Source of the DNA: Coenobita brevimanus
Taxonomy: Eukaryota > Arthropoda > Malacostraca > Decapoda > Coenobitidae
Assembly: GCA_032717465.1 (NCBI GenBank)
Contig: CM064670.1
Location: forward strand, 20,946,008 to 21,010,007
Direction: 5' to 3'
DNA length: 64,000 bases
Shown here: piece after piece, positions 44,621 to 55,000 of the stretch
Layout: every line of letters starts with the position of its first letter
How positions within the stretch are numbered: the stretch's first letter is position 1
The notes under the pieces: model-generated
Databases searched by the model: none
Seen by the model: the letters and a program-made list of their open reading frames with translations, nothing else
Told to the model about the DNA's origin: nothing
Translations under genes and position numbers: made by a program

Positions 44621-45790
44621 CGTTTTCGTTTTCGTTTTCGTTTTTAAAGGCTCCAACATGCTTGCATGTGTCGGCCTTGGTCACCTAATGGCGGCTCTCC
44701 ACGCTGCACGATCCATTGCAGCCTCCCTGTTCAGTCCCTTAACCCTAAGGTCACACTTAATGACCTCGTCCCATGTCTTTCTCGGTCTACCCCTCATAAC
44801 CCCGCCCCCAATATTAACACTTCTCACCTTCCTCACCCAATTATCATCCCCCATCCTCTCCACATGTCCAAACCACCTCAATCTACCTCTCCTCATCACA
44901 ACACCAATACACTCCAGTCCCATCCTACCTCTCAACTCTTCCATTGTAAACCCAGCCCCTCCAGGCCTTGGACGCAGGGACGCACTGCACATCCACCTAA
45001 TCATTGTCATTTCTGTACGTCTGAGCCGACGAATGTCTTCCTCCTTCACTGCCCAGGTCTCACTGCCATACAGCATTACACTCCTGACACACGCTGCATA
45101 CAAAGACCCCTTAGCACGTAGGGAGAGCCCCCTCAATGTCAGGAGAGGCAAGAGCTCCCTGAACTTCTTCCAACCACTTCTCACCCTAGCCACAGAGCTA
45201 GCTCCAGCCCCACCTCCAGCACACAACATGTCTCCTAAATAACAAAACTCTTCCACACACTCAAGAGATTCACCAGCAAGTTCAATCCTTTCACGTCTGA
45301 CGATCTCCACCTGCTCACCCCGGCACGCCGTACACATAAAATCAGCATTATCTCGCAGTCTACCTCTGATACCACTACATCTCTTATGCACCCATTTATC
45401 ACACACACCGCACAAGATGGAATTACTTCCCACGCCCTTGTGGCAAACTGCACATGGCCACTCTCCCTCGTCTTTGACAGTACCGCCACCAACCCTAGAT
45501 ATCATCACTTTTGTTTTATCTGCATTTACCCTTAAACCCTTTTGCCCCATACCATCTCTCCACTTCCTAAACCTTTCCTCCGCCTCCCTTTCATTCTCTG
45601 CAATCAACACCAAATCATCAGCATACAACAACTCCCACGGGAGTCCGTTTCTAAAGTCACGTGAAAGGGCTTCAAGTACCATGATAAACAACATGGGACT
45701 CAAGACTGACCCCTGATGCACACCAACATTCACGGAAAACTCATCACTCAAATCTCCATTCACTCTCACCTGGGTGTGAGCACCCACATA
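44621..45790 (-). mobile_element. LINE M inserted in the Tigger L gene
   Basis: 5'-truncated LINE on minus ending in a (AAAACG)n tail (CGTTTT repeats on plus, 44621-44645). It interrupts the transposase frame of Tigger L after TSPKVSQ. The 5' junction is near 45790. Confidence 0.88.
44681..45785 (-). CDS. LINE M reverse transcriptase with PHD-finger-like insert
   Basis: Open frame from the truncation (NMYVGAHTQVRVNGDLSDEF) to the stop at 44681. RT motifs are VGVHQGSVLSPMLF, catalytic LLYADDLVLIAEN (near 45620) and LRVNADKTKVM. About 25 residues later comes a cysteine/histidine module: CAVC, CGVC, WVHKRC, CTAC (45300-45450), a C4-H-C3 spacing like a PHD or RING-type finger. Then comes the usual CLEFCYLG-type thumb (VEEFCYLGDM), LYGSETWAV, FGHVERM and RGRPRKTW. 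A zinc module between palm and thumb is known in some invertebrate LINE RTs; its role is not established. No lesions within the retained part. Confidence 0.88.
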
Positions 45791-47835
45791 CATGTTCGTG
45801 ATAATGCTCTGATTAAAATGGAAAAGGCTCTGAACATATGGATTGAAGACTTGAACCGCCGACATATTCCTGTTGACACAAATTCGATCAGAGAAAAGGC
45901 CAAGGATTTGTACAGTCATTTCAGTGATGGAGAGAGAGATGGGAAGCACACATTTATGGCTAGCAAAGGCTGGTTTGAGAACTTTAAGAAGAGATTCTCA
46001 CTCCACAATCTCAGGATTACTGGCGAATCAGCCTCTGCTGATCATGTGGCAGCAGAAACGTATCCAGCAGAATTTGAAAAATTAGTGAAGGACAAAGGGT
46101 ATCTGCCGGAACAAGTTTTCAGTGCCGATGAGACTGGCCTGTGGTGGAAAAAAATGCCCAGCAGAACTTTTATATCTCGAGAGGAGAGACAGGCACCTGG
46201 ATTTAAAGCTCAGAAGGACAGAGTATCGCTGCTATTCTGTGGGAACGCAGCTGGTCATATGATCAAGCCTATGCTGCTATACAGGGCTAAAAAACCACGT
46301 GCACTTAAACGGAAAGACTTAAATCAGCTGCCAGTGTTTTATCGTAGCAACAAGAAAGCGTGGATGACGGCAGTATTGTTCAGTGACTGGTTCCATAACT
46401 GTTTTGTTCCCGAGGTTGAAAGATACTTGAAGGCAAAGGGGATAGACTTTAAAGTGCTGCTGGTAATAGATAACTGCCCAGGTCACCCTGAATCAATTAA
46501 ATTTGCACACCCTAACATCGAGGTAGTTTTTCTACCAAAGAACACCACATCACTCATTCAGCCACTTGATCAGGGCATCATTGCTGTTTTCAAGGCAAAA
46601 TACGTGGCACGAAGCTTTGCTATGATTAGACAAGGCATAGAAGAAGGAGATAACATCAAAATGTGGTGGAAGAAATTCAACATAGCCAACTGCATTATGT
46701 TAATTCAACAGTGCCATGAGGAACTCTCTGCTAGCTGCATCAACTCCTGTTGGAAGAAATTGTGGCCTTCAGTCGTGAATGACTTTGCAGGATTCCCAAC
46801 TGTTGATGCTGAACTTATAAGAATTAAAAATATTTCGAGGACTGTCGGAGGTGAAGGGTTTTCTGACCTGCAAGAAAATGAAATTCGGGAGGAACTGCTG
46901 GGGAATGCAGAAGAACTGACGACACAAGAATTGGAAGAACTGCTCAATGAAGAAGAGAAAGATGAAGAGGAAGAGGAATCGGTAGAAATTAGTTACCACA
47001 GGTGTGGACACTAGAAAAGCTTGGGGAAATCACTCACAGTATGAGGCATACTATCTCCCTGCTAATGTTATATGACCCATCACTGGACAGGGCATTAAAA
47101 GTGAAGAATGGGATGGAAGCTGTGTTTGCTCCCTACCATGAAATAATGAAGGAGATGAAACGTGAAAGAGAGCAACTTCCAATAACTATGTTTTTCTCAA
47201 AGAAAAACCAACGCAGCCCTGCATCTGCCCTGCCATCTACATCCGGCAACTCATCCTCTCCTGCCTCACCATGCATATTGATTCATGCATGGAGGACGAG
47301 TCAGCTGATGATCCCTCTCCTAACTCCCCTGCCTCGTCTGATGTCTCTGAGTGAAACTCTTCTGTAACTAAAGGTATGTAAAATGATAACAAACAGACAT
47401 TAACTAAAAATATTACTGTACTTATAGACGTGAATTAAAGTTTTATGTGGTGCACACCTTGGAAAAAAAAAAAATATGTACAGTATGTGATACTGAGCAA
47501 AAAAGTCAGGTAACAAGTTTAATAATTTCAACTTGTGGTGTAATGATTGAAAAATCATTTTGTCAGATTGTGAGTCTTCGAGTGGCGTTGGTGGCTGGCA
47601 GCAAACAGTAAATAGCTGGCAGTGGTCGGGGGAGGTGCGACTGTGTGAGTTGGGGGACATATGACCATGCGAGTGTTTGCTATCACCAGTTACTGCATCT
47701 TTTTATTTTGTACTGTTTTGTGAATAAATGTGTAGATAATTGTGTATTACAGTACAGTGTTTACGTTTTTCCTTTATAATGGAATATTTACTTTCAATCT
47801 TGTAAGAAGGTATTTTGGGATGAGTGTGGAGGTTT

Positions 47836-48180
47836 CGGGACAATTCGCTGTCAAGGCAAATTGCCGTCACAACAAAAACAAGACAATTCGCCTTCATTAA
47901 TGAAGATAGCTATGGACGACGCTAGAATATAATTCAAAGGCGACTACAGCGAGGAAGAAACAATTATTGACTAAAGGTGCAACTAATAAATAATATCCAG
48001 AGCCTACACTATTGAACATAGACTTTGCTGGATCCCCCCGAAATATAGTTATTAAAGTATCGATTAATTAATAATAAGTATATTTATAAGAGAATTGATT
48101 AATTAATAATAAGTATATTTATAGAATGGCGGGGAATCGTCCATGTTTTGAAAGGGAATTGTCTGACGGCGAATTCTTTC
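47836..48180. repeat. Possible degenerate MITE in the Tigger L 3' region
   Basis: AATTCGCTGTCAAGGCAAAT near the left and, inverted, AATTCGCCGTCAGACAATTC at the right suggest imperfect inverted ends about 25 bp long. Inside is a 35-bp direct repeat (starts 48062 and 48097). Boundaries are uncertain. Confidence 0.4.
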
Positions 48181-48324
48181 GCAACCAGTATGGACATGGA
48201 CTGTGTGATGGATAGCATTTTGGAAACAAGTGCAAGATTCAATTGTTAATAGAGTATTCGCCTATTTGGCATTTCGCGGGGGTTACAAGAACGTAACTAC
48301 CGCGAAATATGCGGGATTACTGTA

Positions 48325-48623
48325 TGCTAATTTATTCAAATATCTCAATATTTTACAGTAATTCCTACAAATATATGCAAATCGTTTGCACTAGTGCTTA
48401 GCAACACTGCACAAGCTAAATATTAGATTGTGCCTTGCGCAAATTACATATAATAGAAAATACGGTAATAATAATCAATAAAAGTAAGTACCGGTAAGTG
48501 TGCTATTTTCTTTAAATATTGCATTATTTTACAGTAATTCCCACAAATATTATGCAAATGGTTTGCGCTTGCACTTTGCGACATTGTGCAAGCTAAATAT
48601 TTGTCAGATTGTGCACTTGCGCA
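48325..48623. repeat. Subterminal tandem repeat of hAT K, period about 173 bp
   Basis: TTTTACAGTAATTCC, CACAAGCTAAATATT and the TGCGCA-rich segment recur in order. AATAAAAGTAAGTA occurs both just left of Tigger L (44055-44068) and at 48477-48490, so Tigger L landed inside the first repeat unit. Confidence 0.75.
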
Positions 48624-49089
48624 TGCACAAGGTAGTGAACTGTGGATTGTGCATTGCACTTGCGCAAGGTCATTCTTCATTTGCGCTGCCCACCACTGCA
48701 CTTTACTGATTGCAATTACACTTAATGCTTAAGAACATTTCACTGTTAGTACACTTAATGCTTGCCAATACTTATTACACAAGTACCGAAAATAATCTTC
48801 ACTGACAGTAATTACACTTAATGCTTAACAACACTTCACTGTTAGCACACTTAATGCTTGCCAATACTTATTACACAAGTACCAAAAATGATCTTCACTG
48901 ACAATAATTACATTTAATGCTTGACACTTCACTGTTTTCTCAAGTTCCAATGATATACAAACTTCCATAACTCGTCACTGTTTGCCACTGTTGTTACAAG
49001 TACCGATAGTATACAATCTTCCTTGACACTGCACTGCACTAAAACCAACTGCATTTCACTCAAACTTACCTGAAATGTGATTTTGACAG

Positions 49090-49742
49090 GTGTGACGGAG
49101 TAAAATGAAGATCGTAAGCCAGGTACCGGTACCATTGACATTGAGGGCAGGTAAATGATCTCCTGTGTTACGTGCAACATTTTACGTGGTTGAGGATTTC
49201 CCTCTGCCAGCTGATGGGTTATTGGGCTTTGAATCCATGGAGGCGTATAACGTGATTATACACCCTCAGAGACATTCTGTTTCCTTTAATGGAAAGGAGT
49301 TTGTAGGCCTTAGTCCCTCAGCAACACAAGCTGGAACTGGCATCCAATCAGGAGCCGTTCAACCAGTTGTGACCCCGACAAGTGAAGCGTCAAGGGAGTC
49401 CCGAGATGCACACGAAACAGACGCCTAGGTCAGGGCTATAGTGAGCGGGAATCACCACTTACCCAGTCGAACTGTCTGCAAAATTCTTGTCCGAGTACCT
49501 GATGTGTCAAGGAATTGATGTGGTATGTTTACCAGAGACCATAAAACATGAGGCATTGTCGCTAGAGTCCACTCTGTAGTGTCGGACCAGATCAGAAGAC
49601 GCCCCTCTTCATCGCAAATATGAGTGGTGGTGCAATTAAGCTCAGAGATGGATGCTATATAGGCGACTTGATGTCCTATGGTGCCTCTGTAAAGGAAGTC
49701 AACGATGTACCAGTGATCTCTCCCCAAGTCACATCACAAACA
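49090..49742 (+). pseudogene. Gypsy F protease and downstream linker
   Basis: Plus-strand Ty3/gypsy remnant. 49165-49428 reads through the flap-to-end part of a retropepsin-like domain (ATFYVVEDFPLPADGLLGF, with the LLG triad near the end). After a stop comes a degenerate linker with HLPSRTVCKILVRVPDV and VHSVVSDQ-type fragments in the same frame. The catalytic D-S/T-G part lies to the left and is lost at the junction with the gypsy C LTR (49077). The rest of F continues at 50867. Confidence 0.75.
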
Positions 49743-49744
49743 AC

Positions 49745-50546
49745 GACTTAGTCGGTGCTCACACACACGAATTTTGAGGTTCCGAATTGAACTTCCAATA
49801 TATGTAGCTGTACAGCTAGAACAGGCATATAAATATACTATGCTTGAGCACAGTGGCTTTGGAATATTATCTTTACGTCGAAAAATAGATATTTGAATTG
49901 CTGAACTACATAAAAGGCAGGAAGTATGAACTATATAAAAGGCAGGAAGTAGTCAATAATTTAACAAAGCAGAATTTCAGATCCCTTTTAGACTTGGCAG
50001 TTAACGAATCCATGTTCGTATTTCATGGCAAATTTTATAAACAAGTTGATGGAGTGGCAATGGGATCCCCGCGGGGCCCCACATCAGCTAATATATTTCT
50101 ATGTTTTTATGAAAGAAAATGGTTATCAGATTGTCCTCTAAGTTTTAAACCAGTTTTATATCGTAGGTATGTTGACGATTGTTTTTTATTGTTCAAAGAA
50201 TCTGATCATGTTGTAAAGTTTCTAGACTACCTGAATTCTAAGCATTCTAATATTAAGTTCACTGTTGAAATTGAGAATAACAACTTGCTCTCTTTCTTAG
50301 ATATTCAGCTAACCAATTGTGGTAATTACTTAGGTACTTCTGTTTACAGGAAGGAATCATTCACTGGTTTGGGTCTGAATTTCTTATCATTTGTACCTAA
50401 CATATATAAGTTGAATTCAGTACGGACTTTACTTCATTGATGCCATGCATTTAGTTTAAAATGGACATCTTTTCATGATGAAATTGATTTCCTGAGTAAA
50501 TTCTTTACCAATAATAATTACCCTACTATGTTGTTTCCTAGTGTTG
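49745..50546 (+). mobile_element. Penelope-like element P-a, rearranged
   Basis: Two joined parts. 49751-49880 is the inverted GIY-YIG coding segment, nearly identical (about 93 per cent by eye) to the complement of 60897-61025 in P-b. 49898-50546 is the RT in plus orientation. The junction carries a 25-bp direct repeat (49903-49927 and 49928-49952). Inverted partial fragments are common in Penelope copies. Confidence 0.82.
49898..50440 (+). pseudogene. Penelope P-a reverse transcriptase, partial
   Basis: Penelope-family RT core: VDGVAMGSPRGPTSANIFL (motif B-like), catalytic YRRYVDDCFLLF (near 50160), and NNLLSFLDIQL. These are hallmarks of PLE and not of LINE or LTR enzymes. A stop at 50438-50440 falls before the rest of the thumb (FSLKWTSFHDEIDFLSKF continues in frame). 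The N-terminal RT region and the normally oriented endonuclease are missing. Confidence 0.85.
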
Positions 50547-50866
50547 TGGTGCCAATATTGTTTCCCATGACTTGTTGTAGTTTCACACTATTGTTACATA
50601 TTACATATAAAGTTGTTAATTCATAATTAACAATGTACAACAAAGTGTGAATGATAAACAAACAAACGCCATTTCACTGTAAAGTGTGGCTTGGGATAGA
50701 ATGTGCAATCAGACATCTTCTTTTAATCAAAAGCTAGGGTAAAGGGAAGGCAATAGAGAAATATGAATTGTATATATGTTTAAGTCTTGGGGGAAATACT
50801 TACCTTGTTGGTATACTTTAATGTAATCAATACTGTTTTATTGAGGTGTTTAATGTACATAGTACA
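50547..50866 (+). repeat. Interspersed repeat R, copy 1
   Basis: TGGTGCCAATATTG to CATAGTACA. It matches copy 2 at 59900-60174, which lacks an internal segment of about 45 bp. The left part can fold (TTCACACT... with AGTGTGAA). Non-coding; family unknown. No clear target duplication. Confidence 0.85.
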
Positions 50867-51530
50867 AATTTTGGAATATGGGAGAGAAAAGCTGCTAGAA
50901 CAATACCTGAAGGTAACAGATAACATTACCCATAAAATGCGGTTACTAGCATTTCTTAAAGAATTCTCCGACGTAGTGGCATTTCCAGGAGAACAGCTGG
51001 GTAGGACGGACAAGGTGAAGCATCTTATTGGGTTGTGCCCTGGTACAAATCCGATATATATGTGCCTGCATACCGCCTGCCACACAGTCAAAGGAAAGCA
51101 GTGGAAGAGGAAGTTGAAAAGATGCTTCATGATGAAGTCATTCAGCCTTCTTCCTTACCTTGGAATGCACCACTCTTTCTAGTGCCTAAAAAGGACAGTG
51201 GTGTGAGACCTGTTGTGGATTTTCGGCATGTGAATAAGGTAACCATACCAGATCGTTACCCGATTCTGCATCTCAGAGACTTACTGCAGTCCTTGGTTAA
51301 AGGAAATACCGTGTTCACCTGCCTGGATCTAGCGTCAGGGTGTTGGCAGGTGGAGCTGACTGAAGAGTCGCGTCCCATCACTGCCTTTAGCACTCACCGT
51401 GGGCACTTTGAATTTCTCCAGATGCCTTTTGGACTGAGTAATGCTCCTTTGACATTTCAGAGGATGATAAATCAGTTGTTTGGTGACATGTTTGGGCAAG
51501 ACGTCCTAGCATATCTAGATGACTTGGTAA
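50867..51530 (+). pseudogene. Gypsy F reverse transcriptase, N-terminal part
   Basis: Ty3/gypsy RT: FLKEFSDVVAFPGEQLG lead-in, then LFLVPKKDSGVRPVVDFR, FTCLDLASGCWQVEL, FLQMPFGLSNAPLTFQRM and catalytic LAYLDDLVI (YLDD at 51512-51523). A frameshift near 51040 (an extra AT in an AT run) separates the lead-in from the core. The frame is cut at 51530 by element J and resumes exactly in phase at 57960. Confidence 0.9.
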
Positions 51531-52041
51531 TAGACGAGTTGTCGGTTCTGGGTAAACATGGCCAGTGCACTCTGCCATGTACTTAAAAACTTACGGTATA
51601 TGTATCTTTTAATTTAATTTATCATTTGCATTGAACAAGACGTGATAACTTTAATTCTTTGCGGCTGGAGGGAAGGAGCCGCCATGTTGGTGATGACGTC
51701 AGCATTCACACTGCAGACGATGCTCCAATCCATCACACAATACTTTACCAGTAACAGAGATGATAGTTGTACCTACATGGCCACTGTAGATCCAAACTAC
51801 CCCCTTCAGGTATGTTGTGAAGGAATATTTTTCATGGTGTAAATGGGTGGTACCTGTTAGGTAAGTAAATTGTGGTGAAATCGACCAGAAGTAGCTCACA
51901 GCTACACCATTCCTGAGCGGTGCTCGTACCTCATGAGGTGGGAAGTGTTAAATGTATGCCGCACAGTATCAATTGTATGAGTTTATGATGGTACAGTAGA
52001 ACCTCTTTGGTCCGGACCCCTTTGATCCGGACTTCTGTTAA

Positions 52042-55000
52042 CCCGTCACGTCCCGAGCCTTTCCGCACCTATGACATCCCCCAGTCCCGAGCCTTTTTGG
52101 AAAAAATTTTTTTCTTCTAAAACTTCCGCTTAGGTCGAGAAACGATGGAAAATCATGAAGAAAGTGGTCCCTGCGGTCTATAAGTGGTCTGTACAGGTGC
52201 GGTTTCCCCCCGCAGCTATCGTATTCTGTAATGGGCTGGATATGCGTTTACGTTTTCTATGGTAAGGAATAATGGGACAAACAACACACAACACCTCTAC
52301 ATTTATTGAATTTGAACTAATAAACAATAACAGTAACAATATAATGGATTTCAGACACATGTATAGGAAAAATAAGCATTGTACCATCGCGCGAGCATAG
52401 CGAGTTAGGTCCGAGTCGTAACATGCTATATGCTAAGTTTCTGGTATGAGTCAACCTATCATAATTTCTACTTGTATACTTCTGTTTCAATGACAATTTA
52501 CCAATTACAACTGTTTGTAAGTGTTTTCAGATGTTTTCATTCATTATGATGACATGCAGCATAAGTTTAGCGCACATCAGCTTAGTAAGCGCACTCGCTG
52601 TGACTCGTATTTCAACATACCAAATTGTTTTATCACTTTCCAATTATTTTCCCATTTACATAGAACCTTTCCTCCACCACTGTGAAGGTTTTCAATTATT
52701 TTCATTCATTACGAGGGCATTTAGCGATTTGCTAGCGCCTATTCACGTAGCAACCACGATCTCAAACACTCGTGTTTCATCATCTACTTTATTTATTCAC
52801 TCCAATTATATTTTCCCACTTACATTACACACGTTTACACCCCTCCAATGCACTGTACATACTTACTGCCATTATTTATTCAAGTGAGCGTGAGAATATC
52901 GCCTGAAAATACCCTCGCAAGGAATGTTTCGTCATACATAATACTCACACACTTATATACTAATTCACTCACACATTTATATACTAATTATTCACTTTAT
53001 CACTTGCTGACTTTTATTTTGACTAATACGTGCCTTATTCATTCGACTAAGCGTCAGGAAATCTTATCTTTATAGACACGCTATGAATATTTGACTTAGA
53101 ATATACATCATCATATACAATAATTTGAACTTATATTATACCCGTAAGAATGTCACATAATAATAAATATATAATAACGGGCCGTATTTATTGCACTGAG
53201 CGACAGAATATCGCATCAAACAACCCTCTCTATGTAAGTTTCAACTTAGGGCAGATTTATATACTTACACCCAATGTTTTCACTTATGTTCTACCCGTAG
53301 GCACTTTATACTAATATTTGGCGATCCACATGACTGATATTTTCACAGAGCGTCTGTCTCGCATTTACCTCATAATTTCAGCGTCCTTTCGCATTCACAC
53401 CATGCTAAAATTGCAGCAACGTGTGATATTCACTAAAACATGGGTGAATACAGAGACCCACGTCACACTGCACGCACTCATAGCGGGTGTCCTTCCTCTG
53501 TGTCGTGAGTCTCACCTGGGAATTACTGCACACGTGACACCTGCGCTGGGGCCTAGGTCTGTTGGGCTGGGGAGGGATAGGAGTGGGGAAATGGCGGCCG
53601 GATATTCTCTGGGGAGTCTGGGTAATATGGGCAGTGCGGGGGCGCTGTTGGGGCCTTTCAACAGCATACTTAGCAAAGATTTCTCGTGTGAGCTCCCTCA
53701 CAAACCCTTCAAATGTTTCCTGAACTCCTGTGGTCATGGCGTGAAGGTGGTGGCAATTCAGAGCAGTGATATCTAGTAAGTGAAAGAACAGTTTCTTATA
53801 CCACTTCATCGTGGTCCTGGCACACTCTACCGTCGATATCATGGAGTCAGACTGGTCCACGAGGCGCATGTTTATATTGTAATCCATTACACACTCAGGT
53901 TTCCAAACACGACGCCTGCTCTCGCTATGGTAATCAACAGAATCAGTACGGTGCATCAAGGGGCGGTGAACCGTGGACAAGAGGCTTACTTGTCTGTTGT
54001 GGTTCCACACTGTTGCAAGGATGTTGTTGGCTTTGAAGAAGACAACCTCACTCCTTGCAAGTTTCCGCCCTACCTTGACCATGTGAGCGCCGGTTCACCT
54101 TTACGGTTCCACAGACTCCCGCTTTCATGTGTGTGAAGATAACGACGAGCGAGAAGAGGGCTAGTGTACCAGTTGTCGAGGTAGAGAGGGTGACCACGAT
54201 GAAGGTAGTCTTGTATCATCGTCTTTACCACTGCTCCCGAAAGTCCTATACTTCGATCTTCTATTATGTCTGTCTGTGCACCGGTGTACAAGACTATGTC
54301 TTGCACGTATCCAGTCCTACAGTCACACATAACAAAGATCTTGAACCCAAAACGGTGCCTTTTGCTGGGTATATACTGTCTGAATGAAATATTGCCTCTC
54401 CACAACACGAGACTCTCGTCTATGACGAGATCTCTATAGGGATAGAATGAGGATCGAAAGGTTTGCCTGAGGTGATCAAAGACCAACCGAATTCGCCTCA
54501 TTTTGTCAGTGTTGTTTGCATTTGCAGGGTCATGATCATCATAAAAATGGAGGCGACTTAGAATTTGTTGAAACCGATTACGGCTCATCACTTGACCAAA
54601 TATGGGGGTAAACATAACAGGGTCCCTAGTCCAGTAAGCAGGAATTCTATTTTTTCTTATTATACCCATCAAAAGGACAAGGGCAAAAAATAAGAACATT
54701 TCTGGAATGGAGACAGGGTAATCATAAATCATAGAATGCCTACTCCTTGTTCCCAATCTTTCACTTTCTGGGCGCTGGGCGCTTTGCAAACAGGTTTGTT
54801 TGAAAAACGATCTGATCTACGAAGGCCTCACTGAAAAACAGGTGGAAAAAATCCAACCTGCTTGAATTACAGTGAAAACCTGGTGCAATGCAGCCAGATC
54901 GCCCTTGCTCAGTGAAGGGGTGAATGAGGGGAGAAAAATGACTCCCATCCTCCCAATCCCACGACACAAATCCCTCGTCCCCATCACCGCCTTCGTCTGG

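Larger units (their letters stand above)
44357..47354 (+). pseudogene. Tigger L transposase, split by LINE M
   Basis: The N-terminal part (44357-44615) starts MAPGRKPASLK and carries the CENP-B/psq helix-turn-helix (MTLAEKIVLLDKLRSGMSY). After LINE M the frame resumes near 45795 (VRDNALIKMEKALNIW), with the second HTH and the DDE_1 domain. All three catalytic aspartates are present: FSADETGLWW (near 46125), VLLVIDNCPGHP (near 46460) and LIQPLDQGII (near 46560). The stretch 45795-47014 is open. A frameshift near 46995-47005 and another near 47270 disrupt the C-terminal tail, whose natural end is DVSE with a stop at 47352-47354. Apart from the LINE and the tail shifts it is well preserved, better than T1. 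Confidence 0.9.
44069..48322 (+). mobile_element. Tigger L (pogo-type) in hAT K (contains LINE M)
   Basis: TA duplication at 44067-44068 and 48323-48324. Inverted ends CAGTAATCCCGTAAGTTTCG and CGAAATATGCGGGATTACTG. The size without LINE M is about 3.1 kb. Confidence 0.95.
42069..48698. mobile_element. hAT element K (non-autonomous) in the gypsy C LTR
   Basis: Exact 8-bp duplication CACTTTAC at 42061-42068 and 48699-48706. The 13-bp terminal inverted repeat is CAGTGCTGGGCAG / CAGTGGTGGGCAG. Both subterminal regions are crowded with TTGCGCA / TGCGCAA words. No own transposase was recognised. It contains two strong hairpins, a LINE fragment with MITE N2, and Tigger L with LINE M. Near the right end a roughly 170-bp unit is tandemly repeated (48325-48623). 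Confidence 0.93.
41826..49077 (-). repeat. Gypsy C 5' LTR, split by hAT K and truncated
   Basis: Left part 41826-42068, right part 48699-49077 (including the duplicated 8 bp). It matches the other LTR until about 49077 (CTTACCTGAAA), then switches abruptly to gypsy F sequence, so about 430 bp of the LTR end (plus-strand right) is lost. It carries a 96-bp tandem duplication absent from the other LTR (repeat starts at 48714, 48810 and 48906). Confidence 0.9.

Noticed and set aside
44577..45242. Plus-strand open frames of 150-221 residues
   Set aside because: They lie antisense to the LINE M RT, which has YADD and family motifs on minus. The FRFRFRF end is the translated (CGTTTT)n tail.
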